A stretch of 9,567 nt of DNA from SIG350 sp964520895 (GTDB lineage Bacteria > Bacillota > Clostridia > TANB77 > SIG350), in the NCBI GenBank assembly GCA_964520895.1, contig CAZFOR010000045.1, positions 1 through 9,567 of the forward strand, given 5' to 3'. Position numbers and translations under genes: made by a program. Shown here one piece after another: positions 1 to 6,820 of this stretch (its first letter is position 1; each line of letters starts with the position of its first letter). The notes under the pieces are model-generated. The model made no database searches. It was given only the letters and a program-made list of their open reading frames with translations, and was not told the DNA's origin.

Positions 1-1
1 T

Positions 2-520
2 GAAAATCCAGAAGATGCCCAAGATGCAGAAGAAAAAATTAATGAATTTATGTTTAAAAAATATCAAGATAAAGATGATTATATGATTATAAATGCACAA
101 ACAATATTAGAACAATTAAATGATATTTTAGGGTTATTAACATCATTTTTAGTAGCTATTGCAGGTATATCACTATTAGTTGGTGGTATAGGAATTATGA
201 ATATAATGCTTATTTCTGTAACAGAGCGTACAAAAGAAATTGGTATTAGAAAAGCATTAGGTGCTAAAAAGAAAGATATATTAACACAATTTGTAATAGA
301 GGCAATTACTACAAGTGCAATAGGTGGAACAATAGGTATAATACTTGGGATAAGTATGTCATTTGCAGTTGCACCACTTATTAATATAACACCATCTATA
401 TCTGTTACATCAATAGTTGTAGCTGCTGGTGTATCAGGATTTGTAGGTGTAATATTTGGATATTTACCTGCGAAAAAAGCTGCAAATTTACATCCAATAG
501 ATGCACTAAGATATGAGTAA
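2..520 (+). CDS. MacB/FtsX-type ABC transporter permease, C-terminal part (5' truncated by window edge)
   Basis: The reading frame is open from the left edge (position 2), so only the last 172 residues are present and the true start lies outside. The fragment shows the end of the extracytoplasmic domain, then a hydrophobic segment at about residues 45-73 ending in GGIGIMNIMLISV. The cytoplasmic signature ERTKEIGIRKALGAKKKDI follows, then two more membrane segments (about 101-124 and 135-156) and the terminal PAKKAANLHPIDALRYE. This layout is characteristic of the MacB/FtsX/LolC permease superfamily, and the tail is closest to the MacB-like group. Such permeases work with a separate ATPase, often encoded just upstream, and act by mechanotransmission in peptide, lipoprotein or antibiotic export and in envelope signalling. 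The substrate cannot be inferred here. The next gene starts 16 nt downstream, which suggests one operon with the two surface proteins that follow. Confidence 0.93.
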   Translation, partial: ENPEDAQDAEEKINEFMFKKYQDKDDYMIINAQTILEQLNDILGLLTSFLVAIAGISLLVGGIGIMNIMLISVTERTKEIGIRKALGAKKKDILTQFVIEAITTSAIGGTIGIILGISMSFAVAPLINITPSISVTSIVVAAGVSGFVGVIFGYLPAKKAANLHPIDALRYE

Positions 521-522
521 TG

Positions 523-527
523 AAAGG
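523..527 (+). promoter_or_regulatory. Ribosome binding site deciding the start at 537
   Basis: AAAGG lies 9 nt before the ATG at 537. The frame also contains an earlier ATG at 513, inside the end of the permease gene, but no Shine-Dalgarno sequence precedes it at a usable distance. The later ATG also places the membrane anchor right at the N-terminus, so 537 is preferred. Confidence 0.65.
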
Positions 528-536
528 ATTGATATT

Positions 537-1394
537 ATGAAAGATAATAAAGTTATTATAATAGTTATAGGAATATTAGTAGTTTTAATAATTAGTTTAG
601 TTATTGTTTTAGTTTCAATTGTGAATAAAGATAAGGCGAAAAATCAAAACGTAAATATTAATGATAATATACAACCTAGTAATGATATTATAGACAATTC
701 AAGTAGTGAGGTTAGTAGTAATAATGATGAAGAAACTACTTCTAATCAACCAGATGAAAATGCAGATGAAACTACTCAAACAAGCTTAACTGTCAATTGT
801 CAATATGTAAACATAAAAGGTATGGGAATGGATATAAATATTGATGGGGTTGGAAAAAGTAGGATGTTTAAGACAAAAGAAATTATATTTGATGAATCTG
901 GAAAAGGTAAAGATTTTATGACATATTTATATACAGATAAGTTTAAAATAGTGTCAAGAGAGCAATCTACAAAAGATGGATATAAATATAGTATAAATGA
1001 TAATATTTTAAAGATTGAATATAAAGGTAATACATTTTATGTAGGTTGTATAAAGAAATCTAATATTGAAGATTTTGAATTAAATATTAAAATTAATGAT
1101 AGCAAAAATATATTTTCAGGTAATTATGAATTTGATGATGATTCATTTAATTCATATACATATAAAAATGGAAATAAACAATTAACTTTAATTGATGCTG
1201 AAGACAAAGATTATTATATTATAGGGTTAAGCAATAATAGTGTAATATCAGATGAATTTTATTGTGATGAATTAGCATTATGGGAGTATTCTAATACAGA
1301 AAAAGATTATGACTATAAATTTGGTACATTATCTAATGAAATGGATACAAGTAGAGTAAAGTTTGGTAATTATAGTGGATGGCAGACTAATTAA
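537..1394 (+). CDS. Membrane-anchored extracytoplasmic protein of unknown function
   Basis: A protein of 285 residues that I do not recognise. Residues 1-5 are short and charged. Residues 6-29 form one long stretch of I/V/L, a membrane anchor or uncleaved signal, with no lipobox cysteine. Residues 31-82 are a low-complexity linker rich in N, D, S, E and T, typical of a spacer crossing the cell wall. From about residue 83 the sequence becomes an acidic, Tyr- and Gly-rich, probably beta-rich globular domain with Cys at positions 88 and, further on, in VGCIKK and FYCDE. Expected topology is cytoplasmic N-terminus and external C-terminal domain. It sits between an ABC permease and an SLH protein with 15-16 nt gaps, so co-expression is likely. 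It could be an accessory or sensor domain for the transporter, but that is inference from position only. Confidence 0.85.
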   Translation: MKDNKVIIIVIGILVVLIISLVIVLVSIVNKDKAKNQNVNINDNIQPSNDIIDNSSSEVSSNNDEETTSNQPDENADETTQTSLTVNCQYVNIKGMGMDINIDGVGKSRMFKTKEIIFDESGKGKDFMTYLYTDKFKIVSREQSTKDGYKYSINDNILKIEYKGNTFYVGCIKKSNIEDFELNIKINDSKNIFSGNYEFDDDSFNSYTYKNGNKQLTLIDAEDKDYYIIGLSNNSVISDEFYCDELALWEYSNTEKDYDYKFGTLSNEMDTSRVKFGNYSGWQTN

Positions 1395-1401
1395 GAAGGA
1401 G
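1394..1401 (+). promoter_or_regulatory. Ribosome binding site deciding the start at 1410
   Basis: AGAAGGAG lies 8 nt before the ATG at 1410. A TTG two codons earlier (1404) is only 2 nt from this site, so it cannot be the start. The site begins on the last base of the preceding stop codon, consistent with translational coupling. Confidence 0.75.
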
Positions 1402-1409
1402 AATTGATT

Positions 1410-3674
1410 ATGAATTTAAAAATAAGGAATATTAAATTAAGGGTAATAGTAACAATATTAGTTATATGTAGTATATTTAGTTTTAATGTGTGTATGGCAA
1501 GTAGCATTTCAAATAGTGAATATATTGCAAAATTTCTAATTAATATTGGAGTTATGAATGGTTATCCAGATGGAAGTTTAGGACTAGAAAATAGTATTAC
1601 TAGAGAAGAATTTAGTAAGTTGATAGTATTAGCATCTAGTTTTAAAGATAATTTAGATTTAATGTCACCATCATCACCATTTGTTGATGTAAGAGGTGAT
1701 AGGTGGTCAGCACCATATGTTAAAGTTGCTGCTCAAAATAATATATTAAAAGGTTATCCAGATTTAACTTTTAAACCTGAAAATAATATAACAGTGGAGG
1801 AAGCAAGTGTAATAGCACTTAGAATATTAAACTATACATCAAATGATTATGGTACATCATGGCCATATAGTCAGATTAATTTTGCTAAACAAAAAGATAT
1901 ATTAGTTAATATTAATAAAACAGCTGGTCAAAACATTACAAGACAAGATGCTATTAACATAATATATAATGTATTATGTTCAAATATTAATGGTCAAAAT
2001 GTTAAATATATTAATTTGTTAGATTATCAAATTATAGAAAATGTTAATATAATTGCAAGTAATAAACAAGATGCAAGTATAGGTGCAAATCAAATTTTAA
2101 CATCAAATGGTATGTTTGAAGTTAAATATATTATAGATCAAACTACTATTGGTAGTAAGGCAAAGCTAATAGTAGATTTAGATGGAAAAGTTGTTTCAAT
2201 TATACCTAATAATCAAAATAGTCAAGTTTATACATTGTTATCAATTGTTGATAATGCAATTATTGTATCAGATAATGGAGTTACTAAAAATATATCTGTT
2301 TCAAGTGATTTAACAGTATACTATAAATCACAAAAAACTACTTTGAAAAATGTAATAAATATGATATCTGAAAATAGTTTAATTACAGTTTTCTATAATA
2401 ATAATGAAATAGATTATGTATTAATACAAGAAGCGGACTATATGGGACCATATGTTGTAACAAATAGTACATTAACTAGTGATATTAATATTTCAAGTAA
2501 TGTAACAGTTATAAAAAATGGTGCAACTGGAAGTATATCAGATATAAATATTTATGATGTAATATATTACTATAAAGCTTCAAATGAAGTTGTTGTATAT
2601 GATGATAAAATATCAGGAGAAATAGAAGATATATTGCCATCTGTTAAAAATGCTAATAGTATAATTTTAGCAGGAAACACATATAAATTTGAAACACAAA
2701 AAGCATATGATAGTATTCAAAAATTCCAAAAAGGTGATACTGTAACAGCAATACTTGGTAAAGATGGAAACATTGTTGATATAATGGACATGAAAGACAT
2801 AAAAAACGAGCAAATAGGACTTTTATTAACTACAGGAACAACTACCCTAACAAATGATAAAAATGAAAAATATAGCCAATATTATGCAAATGTGATGCTA
2901 TTAAATGGAACTACAACAAAGTTTGTAGTTGATAAAAATTATAGCGAACATGTTGATAAATTAGTTAGAGTTACATATGGTAATGATAAATTAGTTGTAT
3001 CACCAGTTGGAACACATAATGATATTTCAGGTAAAGTTGATTCTACAAATAGAAAAATAGGTAGCAATAGATTAAGTTTAAGTGTTAATATAATTGAAAT
3101 ACCAAAAGTAAACTATAAATATATAAATAGTATTGCTAAGATAAATCTAGCTAGATTAAATAATATAACATTAAATACATCAAATATTGTATATTATACT
3201 AGAAATAGTAATGGTGAAATTGACAATCTGGTATTAACAGATGTTACAAATGATATGTATGAGTATGGAGTAATATTGTCAGAAACTCAAATGTCTATGA
3301 CAAGTTCTACAACATCATATAAATATATATTGGATGGTAATATAGTTACAGGTGTAACAGATAACACAAAATATAATGTAAACATATATGAACCTGCTGG
3401 TATTATTGCTACAAATGGTAATATTAAAAACATTAAAAAATTAAATAAATTAGCTAATATACAAGATATAACACAGTATGATTTTAAATGTAATTCAAAG
3501 CAATATGTAGTTACATCAGATGTAGTTGTATATAAAAGAGTTAATTATACTGATGAGTATTTGCTATCAAATTTAAGTGATGCAATTGATAATCAAAATA
3601 GTTATAATATTACAGCATATTATGATAAATTACCTGAAAATGGTGGAAAAATACGAGCTTTAGTGATGAGATAA
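1410..3674 (+). CDS. Secreted S-layer-homology (SLH) domain protein with repeated beta-type modules
   Basis: A 754-residue surface protein. Residues 1-30 are a signal peptide: Lys/Arg-rich start, hydrophobic core at about 11-27, probable cleavage near MA-SS at 30-31. SLH motifs follow. The first covers about 36-76 (GYPDGSLGLENSITREEF). The second is fuller, about 90-141, with FVDVRGDRW, ILKGYPDLTFKPENNITVEEA and RIL. A weaker third covers about 151-190 and keeps ITRQDA. SLH domains bind secondary cell-wall polymers, so the protein is expected to be held non-covalently on the wall. The remaining 550 residues have no named domain I can assign, but show a recurring hairpin-like unit (see the repeat entry). 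No catalytic motif is evident. An assembly, adhesin or structural surface role is inference. It is the last gene of the permease operon, and no clear terminator follows. Confidence 0.92.
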   Translation: MNLKIRNIKLRVIVTILVICSIFSFNVCMASSISNSEYIAKFLINIGVMNGYPDGSLGLENSITREEFSKLIVLASSFKDNLDLMSPSSPFVDVRGDRWSAPYVKVAAQNNILKGYPDLTFKPENNITVEEASVIALRILNYTSNDYGTSWPYSQINFAKQKDILVNINKTAGQNITRQDAINIIYNVLCSNINGQNVKYINLLDYQIIENVNIIASNKQDASIGANQILTSNGMFEVKYIIDQTTIGSKAKLIVDLDGKVVSIIPNNQNSQVYTLLSIVDNAIIVSDNGVTKNISVSSDLTVYYKSQKTTLKNVINMISENSLITVFYNNNEIDYVLIQEADYMGPYVVTNSTLTSDINISSNVTVIKNGATGSISDINIYDVIYYYKASNEVVVYDDKISGEIEDILPSVKNANSIILAGNTYKFETQKAYDSIQKFQKGDTVTAILGKDGNIVDIMDMKDIKNEQIGLLLTTGTTTLTNDKNEKYSQYYANVMLLNGTTTKFVVDKNYSEHVDKLVRVTYGNDKLVVSPVGTHNDISGKVDSTNRKIGSNRLSLSVNIIEIPKVNYKYINSIAKINLARLNNITLNTSNIVYYTRNSNGEIDNLVLTDVTNDMYEYGVILSETQMSMTSSTTSYKYILDGNIVTGVTDNTKYNVNIYEPAGIIATNGNIKNIKKLNKLANIQDITQYDFKCNSKQYVVTSDVVVYKRVNYTDEYLLSNLSDAIDNQNSYNITAYYDKLPENGGKIRALVMR
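2130..3671 (+). repeat. About eight diverged beta-type modules in the SLH protein
   Basis: Protein-level repeat. A hydrophobic strand, a turn with Asn/Asp/Gly, and a second strand recur at residues 257-264 (LDGKVVSI), 331-338 (NNEIDYVL), 391-397 (SNEVVVY), 452-459 (DGNIVDIM), 524-531 (GNDKLVVS), 600-608 (SNGEIDNLV), 668-675 (TNGNIKNI) and 744-752 (NGGKIRALV). Spacing is about 60-77 residues. Most copies are preceded by a V-x-V/I-Y type strand, for example GDTVTAIL or SLITVFY. The pattern suggests tandem small beta domains. It was found by eye and is not confirmed by alignment. Confidence 0.5.
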
Positions 3675-3743
3675 TATTTCCTTCGAATATACTTAATTGA
3701 TTATATCATTAGCATATATAAATATATAATTTCTTTAAAAAAG

Positions 3744-3772
3744 TTGACATAACATTTGAAAATTGATATTAT
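3744..3772 (+). promoter_or_regulatory. Sigma-A-type promoter of the 183-residue orphan gene
   Basis: A perfect -35 box TTGACA (3744-3749) is followed after exactly 17 nt by the -10 box TATTAT (3767-3772). The predicted transcript starts near 3779 and has a leader of about 56 nt. The rest of the 160-nt gap (3675-3834) holds only AT-rich sequence. I see no convincing terminator for the upstream SLH gene there. Confidence 0.8.
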
Positions 3773-3834
3773 TTATTTGATAAAAAAATTATATTAATTA
3801 GATTTATTTTAAATTTAAGAAGGAGTGAATTTAC

Positions 3835-4386
3835 ATGAATGAACGGTTTGCATCAGTATTTTCAAATTGGGTGGACTCAAATTATTTGAGAAAAAAAGAA
3901 AGCATGATCAAAGAGTATGAAAATACTTTATCATTTGAGTTGGAAAATCAGAAAAAAGAATTTATGAAAAGGTGTTCTAATTACGACAAAAAGGATGTCA
4001 ATTTAGTCGATGATGAGCTTTCCAAAAATCTATTAAATCATTTTGAAAATGAAATAAGCAAAATGGAAGAATGTTTTAAAAACAACGAATATTTTACACC
4101 ATCACCTTATATTCATTCTCGCATGGAACCTAAAAATGAATGTATAAATGGTAAGCCGGAGGATTATCGGGATTCCTTACAATATTTTTTGTATTTAAAA
4201 TATGATATTGTATTTCCGATAGAAATTATTGAACATATGCATGGAATAAATCCATTAGAGTATGCTTTAGATGATTCAACAATTTATGAAAGTTATGATA
4301 ATCAGATTTGGTTTAGATTTAATTTTGATAAAATTGATAATCCTGATTTTGATTGTGATAGCATAAAAGTAAGCCAGAGCTATTAA
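3835..4386 (+). CDS. Orphan hypothetical protein, 183 residues
   Basis: I do not recognise this protein. It is hydrophilic and acidic, with no signal peptide or membrane segment, so probably cytoplasmic. Residues about 19-85 are rich in E, K, L and N with heptad-like spacing, suggesting a helical or coiled-coil region. Residues about 110-165 are aromatic-rich (YRDSLQYFLYLKYDI, IWFRFNF) and look like a small folded domain. Cysteines are at 47, 80, 103 and 174. The start is firm: AAGAAGGAG (3817-3825) lies 9 nt before the ATG. The gene is a single unit with its own strong promoter and terminator. It uses codons scarce in its neighbours (CGG, CCG, TCC, GTC, CGC). Hand counts of sample lines gave about 23-32% G+C, against about 17-23% in sampled lines nearby. 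This could mean recent acquisition, or selection for high expression. Confidence 0.85.
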   Translation: MNERFASVFSNWVDSNYLRKKESMIKEYENTLSFELENQKKEFMKRCSNYDKKDVNLVDDELSKNLLNHFENEISKMEECFKNNEYFTPSPYIHSRMEPKNECINGKPEDYRDSLQYFLYLKYDIVFPIEIIEHMHGINPLEYALDDSTIYESYDNQIWFRFNFDKIDNPDFDCDSIKVSQSY

Positions 4387-4388
4387 GA

Positions 4389-4422
4389 AAGAAAACCACT
4401 CATTTAATTGAGTGGTTTTCTT
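4389..4422 (+). terminator. Intrinsic terminator after the orphan gene
   Basis: A perfect 14-bp inverted repeat (AAGAAAACCACTCA at 4389-4402, its complement at 4409-4422) encloses a 6-nt loop. The stem has an A-rich left foot and a T-rich right foot (TTTTCTT), so it could terminate in both directions. It starts right after the stop codon of the orphan gene. Confidence 0.9.
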
Positions 4423-4449
4423 GACATTTAGATTAATATTTGCTAGTAT
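4421..4449 (+). promoter_or_regulatory. Extended -10 promoter of the glycosyltransferase operon
   Basis: A perfect -35 box TTGACA (4421-4426) shares its first two bases with the foot of the preceding terminator. After 17 nt comes TAGTAT (4444-4449), preceded directly by TGC (4441-4443), an extended -10 element. The transcript is predicted to begin near 4456. Confidence 0.7.
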
Positions 4450-4462
4450 ATAAACAGGAAAT

Positions 4463-4495
4463 AAATAGAGTAATATGTGTAATATTATTCTATTT
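4463..4495 (+). other. 14-bp hairpin in the leader of the glycosyltransferase operon
   Basis: The arm AAATAGAGTAATAT (4463-4476) pairs with 4482-4495 through 13 Watson-Crick pairs and one G-T (G-U in RNA) pair, around a 5-nt loop GTGTA. It begins about 7 nt into the predicted mRNA and ends 12 nt before the ribosome binding site. No clean T tract follows, so it is not a standard terminator. It could be a 5' stabilising hairpin, a weak attenuator or an operator. Confidence 0.55.
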
Positions 4496-4507
4496 TCTTA
4501 TGAGAAA

Positions 4508-4514
4508 AAGGAGG
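4508..4514 (+). promoter_or_regulatory. Ribosome binding site deciding the start at 4520
   Basis: AAGGAGG lies 5 nt before the ATG at 4520. An in-frame ATG at 4475 would add 15 residues, but it sits inside the leader hairpin, has no ribosome binding site, and its residues do not match the usual N-terminus of this enzyme family. Confidence 0.85.
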
Positions 4515-4519
4515 ACAGT

Positions 4520-5587
4520 ATGGAAAAAATAACAGTTATTGTACCAATATACAATGTAGAAGAATATTTAAATGATTGTATTAATTCAATTGTTAATCAA
4601 ACATATAAAAATCTAGAAATAATTTTAGTAAATGATGGCTCAACAGATAATAGTAAAAATATTTGTGAAGCATATAGGGATAAATATGAAAATATTATAC
4701 TTATAAATAAAGAAAATGGAGGACTATCAGATTCGAGAAATGCTGGACTTGAAGTAGCAACTGGAAAATATATTATGTTTGTTGATTCAGATGATACATT
4801 GTATAATAATTCATGTGAAGTAATGTATAATGCAATTACTTCAAAAAAAGCAAATTTTGTTACAGCAAATTATATTAATATGGATGATGATGGCACTGTA
4901 TGGAAAATTCCAATATTTGATATACAAAAATACAAAAATTTTAAGTTAGATATTAATGATTATAGAGATTCGTTTTTTGTAATGAATTCATCTGTTTGCA
5001 ATAAAATATTTGATAAACAATTTATAGATGAAAATAATTTTAGATTTAAGGTAGGAATACCAGCAGAAGACGCAGTATTTACAACACTAGCTTTTATAAA
5101 ATCTGATAATGTATGGTATATACCAGATATTATGTATAAATATAGGCAAAGAAAAAACAATAATTCTATTTCTAATAATTGTTCTTTGAAATATTTTAAT
5201 GGTATAAATACCGCATATAAAGATATATATGATAATTTTAATGATAATAATGAGTTATCATATTATAGATTGTTTTATGCTAAAAGTATGACATATATGT
5301 TATATAAATTTATTGATTCAGAGTTGTTATCTGATGAAGATAGAATAGAAATACTTTCAAATATGAGATGGTTTTATAGATTAAGTATTACTTTAAATGT
5401 TCCAGCATGTCAAAAATCATTATCAATTGTAATTGATAAAATAATAGAAGGTCAATATAAAGAGGTTATAAACATGTGTAAGATTATTGCTGATATTAGA
5501 ATATATATGTCAAAAGAAGAAAAAGCAAAAATGACAAAACCAACTAGTTTAATGTATGAAGAAATATTAAAAAATAATATATTATGA
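4520..5587 (+). CDS. Family 2 (GT-A fold) glycosyltransferase
   Basis: A 355-residue enzyme predicted to transfer a sugar from a nucleotide-sugar donor to a surface glycan or lipid-linked acceptor at the cytoplasmic face. Visible GT2 features in order: the N-terminal strand ITVIVPIYNVEEYL (4-17), SIVNQTYKNLEIILVNDGSTDNS (23-45) with the nucleotide-binding Asp39, ENGGLSDSRNAGLE (65-78), and the metal-binding FVDSDD (87-92, DxD at Asp89 and Asp91). A further acidic pair is at Glu183-Asp184 in GIPAEDAVF, where many GT2 enzymes carry the catalytic base. The C-terminal part is helical without clear membrane segments. Length is normal for the EpsJ/WcaA-like capsule and exopolysaccharide type. The next gene starts 7 nt after the stop. 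Donor and acceptor cannot be told from sequence. Confidence 0.93.
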   Translation: MEKITVIVPIYNVEEYLNDCINSIVNQTYKNLEIILVNDGSTDNSKNICEAYRDKYENIILINKENGGLSDSRNAGLEVATGKYIMFVDSDDTLYNNSCEVMYNAITSKKANFVTANYINMDDDGTVWKIPIFDIQKYKNFKLDINDYRDSFFVMNSSVCNKIFDKQFIDENNFRFKVGIPAEDAVFTTLAFIKSDNVWYIPDIMYKYRQRKNNNSISNNCSLKYFNGINTAYKDIYDNFNDNNELSYYRLFYAKSMTYMLYKFIDSELLSDEDRIEILSNMRWFYRLSITLNVPACQKSLSIVIDKIIEGQYKEVINMCKIIADIRIYMSKEEKAKMTKPTSLMYEEILKNNIL

Positions 5588-5592
5588 GGTGA
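5586..5592 (+). promoter_or_regulatory. Ribosome binding site deciding the start at 5595
   Basis: GAGGTGA overlaps the TGA stop of the preceding gene and lies just before the ATG at 5595. The in-frame GTG at 5589 is part of this site and so cannot be the start. The overlap of stop and ribosome binding site suggests translational coupling of the two glycosyltransferases. Confidence 0.65.
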
Positions 5593-5594
5593 AT

Positions 5595-6650
5595 ATGGAT
5601 AAAAAAAAGATTGGACTAATTGTTGATGTTGAAGGTTGGGCTTTTGATATTGGTGCCAAATTAATAGTTAAAGAGTTAAAAGATATATATGATTTTAAGA
5701 TTATATATGCAAATGAAGAAAAATATAATATGAGTTTATTTAATATTTTGGAAGAATTAAAGGAATATGATATTATACATTTCTTTTGGAGAAAACTATT
5801 ATTACAATTTGACTCTCAGCAGTTCAAAAACAAGTTAAAAGAAAATAATATTGATTATGATAATTATATAGAGTTATTTAAAAATAAAATATCAACAGGT
5901 ATTCATGACCATTTATTTACAGATGAAGATAGTATAAAAGAGTATAAAAATGTTTTTTCTAATTATGTTAAACAATATTATACTATATCTAAAAAATTAA
6001 ATGATATTTATTTCAATATATCAGAGTATAAAACCCCATGGGGAGTTATACAAGATACATTTGATAAAAATTTATTTTATCCTCAAAATTTAGATAGATT
6101 TAAATCAGAAAATATTTATAATAGGCAATTGGTTATAGGCTGGGTTGGTAATAGTAATTGGAATATTAAATATTATGATTTTAAAGGTTTTAATACCATT
6201 TTATTATCTACTATTAATAAATTAATAAGTCAAGGATATGATATTAAGCCTGATTATGCTGACAAAAACATATTATCTAGAACAAATAATCAAATGCCAG
6301 AATATTATAACAATATAGATATATGTATTTGTGTTTCTTCAGAGGAGGGAACTCCAAGACCTGTTTTAGAATCAATGGCTTGTGGTGTTCCAGTAATTAC
6401 AACAGATGTTGGAATAGTAAATGAGGTTTTAGGTAATATGCAAAAAGAGTATATAATAGGTAGTAGAGATAATGGAAAAAATGATGAAATAATAATAAAT
6501 AATCTGAAGGATAAAATTAAATATGTATATGAAAATAGAGAGTGTTTAGAATTGTTGTCAAAAGAAAGTTATGAAAGATCAAAACTATTTGATAGTACAA
6601 GTCTAAAACAAATATATTTAAACTATTTTAATGATATGTTATCTAATTAG
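5595..6650 (+). CDS. GT4-like (GT-B fold) glycosyltransferase
   Basis: A 351-residue protein. The C-terminal half carries the family 4 signature: YNNIDICICVSSEEGTPRPV around 238-257 and the E-x7-E motif from Glu251 to Glu259, followed by LESMACGVPVITTDVGIVNEVLG (258-280). This binds the nucleotide-sugar donor. GWVGNSNW (182-189) is the usual start of the donor-binding half, and FYPQN (161-165) precedes it. The N-terminal half (KKIGLIVDVEGWAFD, then HFFW at 62-65) is divergent and would bind the acceptor. There is no membrane segment. It is coupled to the upstream GT2 gene, so the two probably add successive sugars to the same polymer or glycoprotein. The SLH protein upstream is one conceivable target, but that is speculation. 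A terminator follows directly. Confidence 0.9.
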   Translation: MDKKKIGLIVDVEGWAFDIGAKLIVKELKDIYDFKIIYANEEKYNMSLFNILEELKEYDIIHFFWRKLLLQFDSQQFKNKLKENNIDYDNYIELFKNKISTGIHDHLFTDEDSIKEYKNVFSNYVKQYYTISKKLNDIYFNISEYKTPWGVIQDTFDKNLFYPQNLDRFKSENIYNRQLVIGWVGNSNWNIKYYDFKGFNTILLSTINKLISQGYDIKPDYADKNILSRTNNQMPEYYNNIDICICVSSEEGTPRPVLESMACGVPVITTDVGIVNEVLGNMQKEYIIGSRDNGKNDEIIINNLKDKIKYVYENRECLELLSKESYERSKLFDSTSLKQIYLNYFNDMLSN

Positions 6651-6655
6651 TAAGT

Positions 6656-6700
6656 AAAAAATATTAGAAATAATAAATATAATTAATTCTAATATTTTTT
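6656..6700 (+). terminator. AT-rich intrinsic terminator of the glycosyltransferase operon
   Basis: A 14-bp perfect inverted repeat (AAAAAATATTAGAA at 6656-6669, complement at 6687-6700) surrounds a 17-nt loop in which TAAT (6671-6674) and ATTA (6682-6685) can add four pairs. A T-rich run continues to about 6710. Only one pair is G-C, so stability is modest, but position and T tract fit a terminator. Confidence 0.7.
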
Positions 6701-6743
6701 TTATTATTTTGTATCTAAATTAAATATTATGTAAAAAAAGGTG

Positions 6744-6787
6744 TAAACATTAAAATTTAGATAATTGTTTTTTAAATAAAATGTTTA
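6744..6787 (+). repeat. 8-bp inverted repeat upstream of the cdd promoter
   Basis: TAAACATT (6744-6751) and AATGTTTA (6780-6787) are perfect complements 28 nt apart, just upstream of the -35 box at 6794. TGTAAA also occurs on the + strand at 6730, 6742 and 6828. This may be a regulator site, but such repeats arise easily by chance at this base composition. Confidence 0.25.
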
Positions 6788-6793
6788 TGTATA

Positions 6794-6820
6794 TTGACAA
6801 AACAGTGTTTTAGATATAAT
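6794..6820 (+). promoter_or_regulatory. Promoter of the cdd-era-yqzL-recO block
   Basis: A perfect TTGACA (6794-6799) and a perfect TATAAT (6815-6820) are separated by only 15 nt. A less ideal -10, TAATAT at 6817-6822, would give the preferred 17-nt spacing. Either way transcription would start near 6827-6829, leaving a short leader of about 20 nt. Confidence 0.65.

Noticed and set aside
513..536. Longer N-terminus for the membrane-anchored protein from ATG at 513
   Set aside because: It overlaps the permease gene, has no ribosome binding site, and would put polar residues before the membrane anchor.
4423..4507. T-box or other known riboswitch before the glycosyltransferase operon
   Set aside because: The leader is only about 64 nt and shows no T-box sequence (TGGNACCGCG) or other known aptamer core. 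Only a simple hairpin is present.
4475..4519. N-terminal extension of the GT2 protein
   Set aside because: The ATG lies in a hairpin without a ribosome binding site, and the GT2 fold begins at MEKITVIVPIYN.
4960..5160. Open frame of 66 residues on the minus strand inside the GT2 gene
   Set aside because: It lies wholly within a well supported glycosyltransferase gene, shows no recognisable motif, and I see no reason to prefer it over the + strand gene.
6721..6760. Possible small leader peptide or riboswitch upstream of cdd
   Set aside because: The GGTG in this stretch is not followed by a usable start codon, the only ATG is followed at once by TAA, and the region lies upstream of the predicted transcription start. 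No riboswitch core is visible.
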